A stretch of 18,800 nt of DNA from Dehalococcoidia bacterium UBA2160 (GTDB taxonomy: Bacteria; Chloroflexota; Dehalococcoidia; Lucifugimonadales; UBA1123), in assembly GCA_002328865.1 (NCBI GenBank), contig DCWO01000067.1, positions 1-18,800 of the forward strand. The letters run 5' to 3'. Within the stretch, counting starts at the first letter, position 1, and each line of letters begins with the position of its first letter. The translations under genes were made by a program, and so were the position numbers. The notes beneath the pieces are model-generated. The model was not told the DNA's origin. It made no database searches and saw only the letters and a list, made by a program, of their open reading frames with translations. Shown piece by piece: positions 1-7,867 of the stretch.

Positions 1-38
1 ACATAATCGTTGCACATCCACAATTAGCCGTCCATACG

Positions 39-67
39 TTGACACTGACCAGCGTCGGGATTAAACT
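39..67 (+). promoter_or_regulatory. Sigma-70-type promoter of the FHA/winged-helix regulator
   Basis: A perfect -35 box TTGACA lies at 39-44. It is followed by a 17-bp spacer and a -10 box TAAACT (4 of 6 matches) at 62-67. Transcription would begin near 74, about 55 bases before the preferred TTG start at 129. Because the -35 box covers the TTG at 39, that upstream start is unlikely to be used. Confidence 0.6.
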
Positions 68-128
68 CGCTCAGAGGCGAATTCACACCCAGTTTGGTGC
101 TGCCCGCCAATCCACAGGAGCCCGCGCG

Positions 129-815
129 TTGGACTCAACTGACAGCAACTCTCAGGCGCCGAATCTTACGGGCGGAACCGATAGGCCGATGCTGCTGATG
201 CAGGGCGGTCCCAACTCGGGCGAAACCATCGCCTTGAGCACCAGCCACACCACGCTCGGACGTCACTCCGAGAACGATGTCGTGTTCGACGAGCCCCTCG
301 CGTCTCGGCGGCACGCCGTCATCATGGAGACGGGAGCCGGGTTCTCCATTCGTGACCTCGGCAGCACGAATGGCACCTACCTCAACGACCAGCGGATCGG
401 CGAAAACGACCAGCCGATCGAAAACGGCGACGTCATTCGCCTGGGAGGCGGAAGCATCACCGCCGTCTTCACCGAAGGCGGAGGCAGGACGATGAGGCTC
501 TCAACCGTTGGTCCGCCTGTCACCGACGTCGTGGTGGACGCCAGGGCGCGTCAGGTCTACGTCAGAGGCGATCGTCTCGAATCTCCGCTGACTCGGAAAC
601 AGTTCGATCTGCTGATGCTGTTGGAGGGCCGCAAGGGTGAGGCGGTGAGCCGCGACGAGATCGCAAACTCGGTTTGGCCGGAACGGCCCCAGGGCGATGT
701 AGGCAACCACGAAATCGAGCAATCTGTGCGACGCGTTCGAGTTCGGATTGAAGAAGACCCTTCGAACCCCATCCTACTTATCACCGTGCGGGGTTACGGC
801 TACAGGTTGAACTGA
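129..815 (+). CDS. FHA domain - winged-helix DNA-binding regulator
   Basis: This is a 228-residue cytoplasmic regulator. An N-terminal forkhead-associated domain (about 20-115) shows the phosphothreonine-binding signature: GRH near 44-46, SRRHA near 59-63, GSTNGT near 78-83 and a following Asn. A C-terminal OmpR/PhoB-type winged helix (about 133-228) carries the LTRKQFDLLMLL segment, the VSRDEI turn, a recognition helix rich in Arg and the terminal VRGYGYRL wing. There is no receiver domain, so the input is probably binding of a phosphothreonine protein (family knowledge plus inference). The start is a TTG preceded by AGGAG at 116-120 with an 8-nt spacer. An in-frame TTG at 39 sits inside the promoter and has no Shine-Dalgarno. 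The next gene, an MFS carrier on the same strand, is a possible target. Domain calls are firm; the regulated genes are unknown. Confidence 0.88.
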   Translation: MDSTDSNSQAPNLTGGTDRPMLLMQGGPNSGETIALSTSHTTLGRHSENDVVFDEPLASRRHAVIMETGAGFSIRDLGSTNGTYLNDQRIGENDQPIENGDVIRLGGGSITAVFTEGGGRTMRLSTVGPPVTDVVVDARARQVYVRGDRLESPLTRKQFDLLMLLEGRKGEAVSRDEIANSVWPERPQGDVGNHEIEQSVRRVRVRIEEDPSNPILLITVRGYGYRLN

Positions 816-837
816 GCGGCGTCTCCGATCTACATCC

Positions 838-876
838 CTGACCCGATGGCCCTCGCCGCCGCCAGTTACGGGTCAG
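838..876 (+). terminator. Inverted repeat after the regulator gene, weak terminator candidate
   Basis: The arms CTGACCCG (838-845) and CGGGTCAG (869-876) are perfectly complementary over 8 bp around a 23-nt loop, 22 bases after the stop codon. The following bases are pyrimidine-rich but lack a real T-run, so termination is only one reading; a regulator site is another. Confidence 0.3.
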
Positions 877-890
877 CGCCCCTTTCGTTC

Positions 891-911
891 GAACTCCGAC
901 CTGAACTCCGA
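891..911 (+). promoter_or_regulatory. Tandem direct repeat GAACTCCGA upstream of the MFS gene
   Basis: GAACTCCGA occurs at 891-899 and again at 903-911, with a 12-bp period. It lies just upstream of the candidate MFS promoter. Winged-helix regulators of the OmpR/PhoB class typically bind direct repeats about one helical turn apart, so this is a plausible operator for the adjacent FHA/winged-helix regulator. That link is inference. Confidence 0.4.
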
Positions 912-927
912 TTGACCACGGTATCCC

Positions 928-956
928 TTGTCGTCTGTGAGCGCACCGGTTAGTAT
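928..956 (+). promoter_or_regulatory. Candidate promoter of the MFS gene
   Basis: TTGTCG at 928-933 and TAGTAT at 951-956 each match the sigma-70 boxes at 4 of 6 positions and are 17 bp apart. The match is weak, as expected for a promoter needing an activator, and the tandem repeat lies 16 bases upstream. Confidence 0.35.
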
Positions 957-1024
957 CATTGTCGCCCGTTTCCTGAATCCCAGTGAAATGACCATGCTTG
1001 TCGACTGACGAAAGGACATCCCGG

Positions 1025-2392
1025 TTGGGCTTGATGAACCAGATGAGCCGCCTGCCCACTCGTGCTCGGGGCGTGTTCTATGGTTGGTGGCTCGTCGGGA
1101 TTGCCGGGTTCGTCATGGTGATATCGACCACGCCGATGTTCCACGCGATAGGCCTCTGGTTCGTCGCCCTCGAGAGCGCTTTCGGCTGGAATCGGGCAGA
1201 GTTGTCCGTCGCCTTCGCTCTGACAAGAGTCGAAGGCGGGTTGCTTGGTCCGATCGAGGGATACCTGACCGACCGGCTCGGTACTCGGAAGCTGGTGTTC
1301 ATCGGCCTGACGATCATGGGGATCGGCCTTCTGATGCTGGGGCAGGTCCGGTCGCTCTGGATGTTCTACGTCGCCTATCTGGTGATGGCTCTGGGGCAGG
1401 GAATGGGGAGCTGGCTGCCCCTCACCACCATGCTCAACAACTGGTTCAACCGCAAACGAGCCACGGCAATGGGGTGGTCGAATTCGGTGAGCCGGCTTGG
1501 CTCTCTCGCTCTGATACCGGCAATCGCGTGGGGCATCGATCCCGAGGCGGACAACCTGGGCTTCAGGGCCACGGCAACCATCCTCGGCGCTTTCGTCATC
1601 GCCGTGGCGTTCCCCGTGTCAAGGCTGATAAAGAATCGACCGGAGGAGCACGGTCTGCTCCCCGACGGCGACGAACCGATCGAGTTCGACGATCCGGCTG
1701 ACGGCTCGACAGGCGCAAGAGCGGCCAGGGCTGCGCTCGCTCAGATCGACTTCACCGTGAAGCAGGCTTTGCGGACCTCGGCATTCTGGTACATTTCGAT
1801 CGGCCACGGGCTGACGTCGATGGTGCTCATCGCCATGATGGCTCATCTGGCGCCGTTGTTGACCGACCAAGGCCATTCGTTGCAGACAGCTTCGTACGTT
1901 GTCACGACCTACACCGCCGTGTCCATGGTCTTCCAGCTCGTGGGTGGCTACATCGGAGACAGGGCGCCGAAGCGTGTGGCGCTGTTTGTATTCATCATGA
2001 TCCAGGCAACTGCTGTGTTTGTGTTGACCTTCGGGAGCGCGACGCTGGCCACCGCGTATATCTTCGCCGTGTTGTTCGGAATCGGCTTCGGCGGCCGCAA
2101 CCCGCTGACCACGTCGATCCGCGGGGACTATTTCGGCCGGCGGTCGTTCGGAAAGATCATGGGAGTCTCGCAGGTTCCGATGAACGTTCTGCTCCTGATC
2201 GCCCCAACCTTCGCCGGCGTGATGAGAGTCATTCAAGGCGACTACATCTTCGCGTTCGCCGTGCTAGGAGTGTTCAATCTGTTTGGCGGAGTTCTTTTCC
2301 TGATGGCCCGCCAACCAGCGCCGCCGGTGATCGAACAACCTCGCGAGGCGCCCGCGAACGTCACAGGAAACACGACCAACTCGGACTCGTAA
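1025..2392 (+). CDS. MFS transporter, monocarboxylate/OFA-like
   Basis: This is a 455-residue integral membrane carrier with about 12 hydrophobic segments in two halves. The TM2-TM3 loop has the MFS motif-A core GYLTDRLGTRK, and a second copy, GYIGDRAPKR, appears in the C-terminal half. The halves are joined by an acidic cytoplasmic loop (about 190-240) and an ALRTSAFW entry into the second half, a pattern typical of OFA/monocarboxylate-type MFS proteins. The substrate cannot be read from sequence; an organic anion is likely. I prefer the TTG start at 1025 because AAAGGA lies 8 bases upstream; ATG codons at 1034 and 1043 are alternatives, and the TTG at 998 lacks a ribosome site. The gene follows the FHA regulator but appears to have its own promoter. 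Confidence 0.85.
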   Translation: MGLMNQMSRLPTRARGVFYGWWLVGIAGFVMVISTTPMFHAIGLWFVALESAFGWNRAELSVAFALTRVEGGLLGPIEGYLTDRLGTRKLVFIGLTIMGIGLLMLGQVRSLWMFYVAYLVMALGQGMGSWLPLTTMLNNWFNRKRATAMGWSNSVSRLGSLALIPAIAWGIDPEADNLGFRATATILGAFVIAVAFPVSRLIKNRPEEHGLLPDGDEPIEFDDPADGSTGARAARAALAQIDFTVKQALRTSAFWYISIGHGLTSMVLIAMMAHLAPLLTDQGHSLQTASYVVTTYTAVSMVFQLVGGYIGDRAPKRVALFVFIMIQATAVFVLTFGSATLATAYIFAVLFGIGFGGRNPLTTSIRGDYFGRRSFGKIMGVSQVPMNVLLLIAPTFAGVMRVIQGDYIFAFAVLGVFNLFGGVLFLMARQPAPPVIEQPREAPANVTGNTTNSDS

Positions 2393-2414
2393 CCAAGATT
2401 CCGCTTGGCCGTTT
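2393..2414 (+). terminator. Weak terminator after the MFS gene
   Basis: CCAAG and CTTGG form a 5-bp stem around ATTCCG (2393-2408) directly after the TAA stop. Two bases later comes GTTTT. The stem is short, but it is the only candidate between these convergent genes. Confidence 0.4.
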
Positions 2415-2428
2415 TAGGAGTCGGTTCG

Positions 2429-5314
2429 CTACTCGACTATTCGGAACATGTGCTTGGCCGACGGCTCCAACAACGCCGGCGGAATCGGCTGAAAATCGCC
2501 CTGCTCGTGGGACCAGAGCAGGCGAATGTCGGAGGGCGGGCTTGACGACATGTACTCGACCCGGATGGGGTGGTCGCCGGGCCTGAGCCGGATGTCGGGT
2601 CTGGCCGCGTCCGAGCCGGTGGCCGCGTGGGTGGCGACCATTGCCCCGTCGATGAACAGCTTCACCGACCCAGAGCCTGCGACCCTGAAGTTGTACTCTC
2701 CCGGAAGCGCGTTCTTCAGCGTTCCTCGCCAGATTGCCAGTGACGGCTCCGCGACAGGCGGCTCGTAGTAAAACACATCCATCGAGGGCGTGATGTGAGC
2801 TTGATCCGGAGTCTCCCGTTCCTCGTCGCCCGCGTAGAACAGGCCCGCCAACCCCATTGGCCTCACGGAACCGCGGTACAGATTCCCGAGAGGTATCGGC
2901 GTCATCTCGCCTTCGGGCGGCCGCCAGAGCAACCGTACTGCTCCTCGCGGGTCAAGAGCTGTTCCCCGGATAGACAGCGCGTGGAGCCCGACGCTCGGGA
3001 CGATCGTTATCTCTCTCCGGCTATGATCGAGGATGATTTCACCGTCCAAGGTGACGGTGTCTCCAACGTCCCCTTCCAGGCGGAACGTGTATTCCCCTGT
3101 CTCTACGGCGTGAATGCTTCCTTCCAAGAACACTTGGTATGGATGCGGGATAGGCGGTCCCATTCCCACATGCCAGGTTGAGTCCTGAATGACGTCGTCT
3201 ACTCCGGTTTCCGATCCATCCCCGTTGAGGTAGGAGACCCGGAGCCCTTGCCGGTCTGCGAGTTGCTCCGCGCTGATCTTGATCGAGTAGAATAGTATCT
3301 CGTTTCCTCCGGGCGCCCGGATCTCCTCGAATTGGGCTTCGGGATAGTAAGCCCTCATGGTTTCGAAGAATCCGGTCTCGCGAGGTTCCAAGTAGATGGA
3401 CGCGCCCCGCCAAACCTTGGCTGAGTCGATCGGGATGCGGAGCGGAGCATCGATAACTTGAAGACGCGGATGGTCAGCCAGCAAACCGGTGGTCAGCCCG
3501 TACAGGTACTGTCGCGAAATCCATAGCGTGTAACCGCGCCGCTGTTGGGCATTCATGTCTCGAGCCATCAACGTTTCGTCCGTCGAGAATGCCGCGTACA
3601 CTTTGGGGTCGTTGGCTTGGTCGTCGAAGTAGGTGTCGACGTTGTCGTAGGCAATCAGACTGAGCAAAATCAAGATGGCCGGTGTCGCGGCTCGTCGGAC
3701 CCAGATCCACGGCGCCTCTCGCCCGGCTCTCCAAGCAACGCCGATTGCCAGAGCGGCCAGCGCTGCCGTTGCCGGAATGACGGTGATGGATCGCAGCGAC
3801 TGCGGCGCCTCCCACGGAACGGTTAGCACGCCGGGCGCCACCATGAAAAGCATCCAGAACGGAAGACTGAACAGCGCCACGTCTCGCCATCGCCACAGCG
3901 CGATGCCCAGTCCCAACAACATAAACAAGCCGGTCAGGTAGTCGAGCATTGGCGCGTCGGGCAGGTTGTGGCGCGGGTTGGGGTCGCCGCGTTCATTGAA
4001 CATCATCACGTGCTTGGCCAGGCTGGTTTTGATCTGTGACGCAATCTGGTCACGTGGAACGATGTTGAACACTGCCGCGGCTCGAGTTCGATCGAAGAAC
4101 AGATCTGAGTCCTCAATTGCGACCTGGACCACCGGCGCCGCAACGGCCAATGCGACGACAGCCATGACCAGCGCCCGTCCGATCAGCAGCCGCATTCCGG
4201 GCCGTTGCATCACGAGATGGTGCAGCAACATGAAGCCGACCACCAGCGGGAACATGCGCAGAGACGCGTACAGCCACATGCCTAATCCAAGCGACGCGCC
4301 GGCGAATCCGTAATCCAAGACCCTGCCCGACCGCAAGGCGCGCAACGTCAGGTACGCGATCAGCGCTCCGGCGAAGGGCGCCGTGATCCCGTGCATCCCG
4401 ATGCGGCTCCAGTTCAGGTCCCACCGCATCACGGCCACAAGAAAGGCTGCCAAGAGTCCGATCCGCCCGCCGAACGCCAGTCGTGCGAATAGGAACGTGG
4501 TCACAATTCCCGCCAACCCGAACGCCACGGCGACGACCCGACCGGTTGTCATCGCCGTGCCTGTCAGCTTCACCAGCGCCGCGATGGGGAGGAGGAACAG
4601 CGTCGGCAGGTTGGTGGACGGTGCGTATACGGCCGTGTTCCCCGGGTCGCGGGCTATCTCGCGCGCTTCGAGAAGGTTGTCGGCTTCGTCGAACCAGAGC
4701 CCCGCTGGGGTTTGTTCGAGGTTGTACAACCTCAGCGCTAGGGCCAAGGCCAATATTCCCGCCAGCAGGACCCAAGGCTTCAACGTGCTCAGCGGCACTC
4801 GCAAGCCGCCCTCTGCACGAAACTTTTGTGAGAGGGCGACATATCGATTCTCAAGCGCCGGAAGGGCTGCCAACAAGACCACGACCGATGCCCCGAAGGA
4901 ATACCAGGCCAATGTCAGGCTCTCGGGGTCATCCAGGCCGAATCCGCGAATGGAGACGAGCATGAGTCCGGCGCTGACGAATATCGCCCAGATGCCGAGC
5001 TCGGACTCAAGGGACAGCCCCGTCCGCCATCGTCGAACGCGAGCCGCAAGGGATAGGGCAGGCACATCGGCGACCGGCTGAGCGTCGGTCGAAGGGGGGA
5101 CGTTGCTCGACCGGGAGCCGCTGCGCGCGGTGTCCATGGCTTGGGTGAGCGGTCTGCGGACGACGGACAGGGTCATGGCGGCGACGGCAACGACCAAAGG
5201 GGCGACGGCCCATTTCAGGTTGCCGTCTCTGATGAAATACTGTGCAAGTCCACCCAATGCCAGCGCCGACGCCACCAAGACGAAACGGATAGCTCCCCCC
5301 GATGTGTGAAGCAT
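2429..5314 (-). CDS. GT39/PMT-type membrane glycosyltransferase with two PA14-like domains
   Basis: This is a 961-residue membrane protein. It has two N-terminal hydrophobic segments (about 9-26 and 34-52), two more near 106-122 and 134-152, and then a polytopic glycosyltransferase core from about 180. Shortly after the segment near 180-196 comes WFDEADN, whose Asp209-Glu210 sits in the first extracytoplasmic loop where GT39/PMT enzymes keep their catalytic acid. Such enzymes move a sugar from a polyprenyl-phosphate donor outside the membrane. The last 270 residues hold two beta-rich PA14-like repeats (about 690-800 and 820-945), each with a GEYTFR/GEYNFR strand, a (T/K)(L/F)(D/I)DG-type turn and an RLLW strand. 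These are carbohydrate-binding modules in other proteins. The ATG at 5314 begins a hydrophobic leader 11 bases after the CoA-transferase stop. The open frame extends further upstream, but that part lies inside the CoA-transferase gene and is not protein-like. The acceptor is unknown. Confidence 0.82.
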   Translation of the reverse strand: MLHTSGGAIRFVLVASALALGGLAQYFIRDGNLKWAVAPLVVAVAAMTLSVVRRPLTQAMDTARSGSRSSNVPPSTDAQPVADVPALSLAARVRRWRTGLSLESELGIWAIFVSAGLMLVSIRGFGLDDPESLTLAWYSFGASVVVLLAALPALENRYVALSQKFRAEGGLRVPLSTLKPWVLLAGILALALALRLYNLEQTPAGLWFDEADNLLEAREIARDPGNTAVYAPSTNLPTLFLLPIAALVKLTGTAMTTGRVVAVAFGLAGIVTTFLFARLAFGGRIGLLAAFLVAVMRWDLNWSRIGMHGITAPFAGALIAYLTLRALRSGRVLDYGFAGASLGLGMWLYASLRMFPLVVGFMLLHHLVMQRPGMRLLIGRALVMAVVALAVAAPVVQVAIEDSDLFFDRTRAAAVFNIVPRDQIASQIKTSLAKHVMMFNERGDPNPRHNLPDAPMLDYLTGLFMLLGLGIALWRWRDVALFSLPFWMLFMVAPGVLTVPWEAPQSLRSITVIPATAALAALAIGVAWRAGREAPWIWVRRAATPAILILLSLIAYDNVDTYFDDQANDPKVYAAFSTDETLMARDMNAQQRRGYTLWISRQYLYGLTTGLLADHPRLQVIDAPLRIPIDSAKVWRGASIYLEPRETGFFETMRAYYPEAQFEEIRAPGGNEILFYSIKISAEQLADRQGLRVSYLNGDGSETGVDDVIQDSTWHVGMGPPIPHPYQVFLEGSIHAVETGEYTFRLEGDVGDTVTLDGEIILDHSRREITIVPSVGLHALSIRGTALDPRGAVRLLWRPPEGEMTPIPLGNLYRGSVRPMGLAGLFYAGDEERETPDQAHITPSMDVFYYEPPVAEPSLAIWRGTLKNALPGEYNFRVAGSGSVKLFIDGAMVATHAATGSDAARPDIRLRPGDHPIRVEYMSSSPPSDIRLLWSHEQGDFQPIPPALLEPSAKHMFRIVE

Positions 5315-5325
5315 TTTGGAGCTCT

Positions 5326-7710
5326 TCACGTCGGGAGTTCGGTTTTCGCTACGCCCGCTTCGTAGAGGTCGCTGATCTCCGCGTCGGAGAATCCCGCCTC
5401 GGACAGGATCTGACGTGTCTGCTCTCCCAACAGAGGCGTCGCCAACGCCACTCCGCCCGACCGGCCTGAGAACTTGACCAGGTTGGCGGCAAGGCTGAGG
5501 CCACCAAGGTTCGGGTGCCTCAGATGTGAGATCAACCCGTTTTCGGTCGGCTGCGGCTGGTCGAAGAACGCATCGTCGTAGGTTCCGACGACGGGCGCAC
5601 TGGGCACTCCAGCGTGGCCAAGGGCGCCGAGCACATCTTCGACGGTTCGAGAACCGATCGCATCTTGCAATCGCGCAACGAGAGCCGATTGATTCGCGGT
5701 ACGCGATTCGCGGGACTGGAACCGCGCATCTGTGAGCAGATCCACGATGCCCGATGCTTCGCACAGCGGGCCCCAGTGGCGTTCGTCATCGGCTGCCATA
5801 TAGAGCCATCCGTCTTTCGCATGGTATAGGCGTCGGAGCGCGCTCACGCCGTAATGCTCGCCGTCAGTAAGGACGCGTGCTGGTTTGTCGGCCGCACGCA
5901 TGAATCCGTCCGCGCCCATCATGATGCCGCCGCTGAGGAGGTTTGTGTTCATTTTTTGGACGATTCCGTATCGCCGGCGGACGTACAGCGCGAGCGTCGC
6001 CCCCAGAGCGCCCATTGCGCCTGCGGTGTAGTCGGTGGGAGCCAAGATCCCCAGGAACATCGGAGGCCCTTTGCCGCCCTGCTCCCGCTGCAGACCCGTG
6101 ATCGCCTGGGCCAGCGGGTCGACGCCTGGCCTGTGCGCGTACGGGCCGGTCCATCCGTATGCGGTCACGTGCGCCTCGATCAACTCAGGGTTCAGTTCCG
6201 CCAGTGAATCGCTGTCCAGACCCATTCGATCGGTTGCACCAGGCCTCATGTTGGCCAGGAGCATGTCGGCGTTGGCGGCAAGGCGACGCGCCACGTCCCG
6301 TCCCTGCGGAGTCCGCGTGTTCACCGAAATCGACTGCTTGTTGGCGTTGTAGAACAGGAATCCTGCCCATCCGGAGGGTCGCGAAATGTCTCCGTCCAGC
6401 GATTCGAACTTGATCATTTCAGCTCCGAGGTCGGCGAGCAGGCGCCCCGCGATCGGACCGGCGATCACGTTCGTGACCTCGAGGATGTTCACGCCCGCCA
6501 ATGGAAGCGACTTCATGTCGTCGCGAGCGGCTCCGTCTTGTTCTTGCTGTTCATCAGAGCCGGCGACATCCGAAGAGCTCAAGCTGTCGAGCACGTCGTC
6601 CAATCCGACAGCCTGAGCCGGCCTCGGACCACGAACTCGACCGGGAGTCTTCGAAAGCCGGATAGGAACGCCAGCCAGCGTGGTCTTGCCAAATACGGGG
6701 TCGTCGAGCTCCATCGCCATGTCGTTGTACAGGATCTGCGGGTCATTCAGCGCCTCCTGGGCCGTCCCTGAACGCGCGGAGGGCACGTCGGCGGCCTCGA
6801 ACAACTCTTGCCACTCGGCGGCAGGCCTGGTCTTCATGACGTCGGCCACCATGTTGAACAGCCTGAGCCGCGCCTCTTCGTTTTGGGGCATCCTGCCGTC
6901 GCCGAACTCAGGGTCCGTCATTTCGTGAGCGATGCCCATCACGGCGGCCGCCAGGTCCACGAAACCGGAATGGATGCACCCGAGTTGAAGCCACTCGCCG
7001 TCGGCGCACTCGAACACGCTGTAGAACGGTCCGCCTCCTTGCGGTGAACTCATGCGGAACGATCTTGATTGCAGCTTGTCCGCTCGCACCCTGGGCGAGT
7101 ACAACAGCGCCCCAGCCATCAGAGAGGTCTCAACCTTCGTGCCTCGCCCCGTCTCTTCTCGCTGGTAGAGCGCGGCCACGATGCCGATGGCTGCCAGCAA
7201 TCCTGCGCCGACGTTGGCGACCGGATGCATGACGTGGATCGGGCCGTCTCTGAACGACGGCTGGCTGGCCAGCACGCCCATGCGGGCCAGCACCAGGTCG
7301 GGGTCGGCTGGCTCGCCGGCCAAAGGTCCGACCTGTCCGTAACCTGTGATCGAGCAATGAATAAGTCTGGGACTGTTCCACTTCAAGCCGTTCAACAAGG
7401 CGCCGGCGGATCCAGTCGAGTCAGGCGGACTGTCTTCCACGACCACGTCCGCCGATGCGGCAAGCCGGTCGAGGGCCCCTCGATCTGAAGCGATGTTGGC
7501 AGTCACGACCTCCTTGCCTCGGTCCCAGAGAGCGTAGATGGGCTCGGCGCGGACCACGGGCTGGCCTGGCTCGGTGACTCGGACGACGCGAGCTCCGTTG
7601 TCGCACAGGAACATGGTCGCCAGAGCCCCCGCCAAGCCGGTGCTCAGATCGAGCGCCAGGATTCCGCTCAGTGCGCTGTTAAGTTGGTTGTCGCTTGTGT
7701 CCGGGGACAT
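5326..7710 (-). CDS. Tandem (fused) class III CoA-transferase, CaiB/BaiF family
   Basis: This 794-residue cytoplasmic protein is two CaiB/BaiF domains in one chain (about 12-365 and 402-785), joined by an acidic Ser/Asp/Gln-rich linker near 378-398. Family members are usually single domains near 400 residues that form interlocked dimers and move CoA between carboxylic acids through an aspartyl-CoA anhydride. Both halves show the usual landmarks: the N-terminal glycine-rich entry, SITGYGQVGPL or VTAYGWTGPY, and the R-x-x-G/Y-G segment after the active-site helix. At the nucleophile position the second half keeps Asp560 in APTDYTAG, while the first half has Asn167 in PVANVGAG. By this reading only the C-terminal half is catalytic. 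The start is an ATG with GGAG five bases upstream and a good promoter behind it. It is probably co-transcribed with the downstream glycosyltransferase gene. The substrate is unknown. Confidence 0.88.
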   Translation of the reverse strand: MSPDTSDNQLNSALSGILALDLSTGLAGALATMFLCDNGARVVRVTEPGQPVVRAEPIYALWDRGKEVVTANIASDRGALDRLAASADVVVEDSPPDSTGSAGALLNGLKWNSPRLIHCSITGYGQVGPLAGEPADPDLVLARMGVLASQPSFRDGPIHVMHPVANVGAGLLAAIGIVAALYQREETGRGTKVETSLMAGALLYSPRVRADKLQSRSFRMSSPQGGGPFYSVFECADGEWLQLGCIHSGFVDLAAAVMGIAHEMTDPEFGDGRMPQNEEARLRLFNMVADVMKTRPAAEWQELFEAADVPSARSGTAQEALNDPQILYNDMAMELDDPVFGKTTLAGVPIRLSKTPGRVRGPRPAQAVGLDDVLDSLSSSDVAGSDEQQEQDGAARDDMKSLPLAGVNILEVTNVIAGPIAGRLLADLGAEMIKFESLDGDISRPSGWAGFLFYNANKQSISVNTRTPQGRDVARRLAANADMLLANMRPGATDRMGLDSDSLAELNPELIEAHVTAYGWTGPYAHRPGVDPLAQAITGLQREQGGKGPPMFLGILAPTDYTAGAMGALGATLALYVRRRYGIVQKMNTNLLSGGIMMGADGFMRAADKPARVLTDGEHYGVSALRRLYHAKDGWLYMAADDERHWGPLCEASGIVDLLTDARFQSRESRTANQSALVARLQDAIGSRTVEDVLGALGHAGVPSAPVVGTYDDAFFDQPQPTENGLISHLRHPNLGGLSLAANLVKFSGRSGGVALATPLLGEQTRQILSEAGFSDAEISDLYEAGVAKTELPT

Positions 7711-7764
7711 GTACGCTCCGCGATCTGTTGGTTTCGAGGTGTGTGGCTCTCAGTCGCGACGTTT

Positions 7765-7793
7765 ATTGTTGGCCGCATGCGGTCGGGTGTCAA
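7765..7793 (-). promoter_or_regulatory. Promoter of the CoA-transferase unit, with a palindrome in its spacer
   Basis: On the minus strand TTGACA (7793-7788) is followed by a 17-bp spacer and AACAAT (7770-7765, 4 of 6 matches). The spacer contains the perfect palindrome CCGCATGCGG (7773-7782). A repressor bound there would block polymerase, so the CoA-transferase and glycosyltransferase genes may be switchable. The operator role is inference. Confidence 0.55.
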
Positions 7794-7803
7794 GGTGTCG
7801 TCA

Positions 7804-7840
7804 CAAAGCAAAACCCCGGACTTTCGAAAAGTCCGGGGTT
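7804..7840 (-). terminator. Strong intrinsic terminator of the selenoprotein gene
   Basis: A perfect 13-bp stem, AACCCCGGACTTT paired with AAAGTCCGGGGTT (arms 7812-7824 and 7828-7840), closes a 3-nt loop. Read on the minus strand it is followed by a T-rich stretch (TTTTGCTTTG). It lies 27 bases after the selenoprotein stop and separates that gene from the CoA-transferase promoter. Confidence 0.9.
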
Positions 7841-7867
7841 CAGTGAATTCAGAATCCGGTCTACAGG

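Noticed and set aside
39..128. Longer form of the FHA regulator starting at the TTG at 39
   Set aside because: The TTG is part of the -35 box and has no Shine-Dalgarno, while AGGAG precedes the TTG at 129.
5315..5764. Upstream extension of the glycosyltransferase frame
   Set aside because: It lies inside the CoA-transferase gene in another frame and lacks membrane-protein character.
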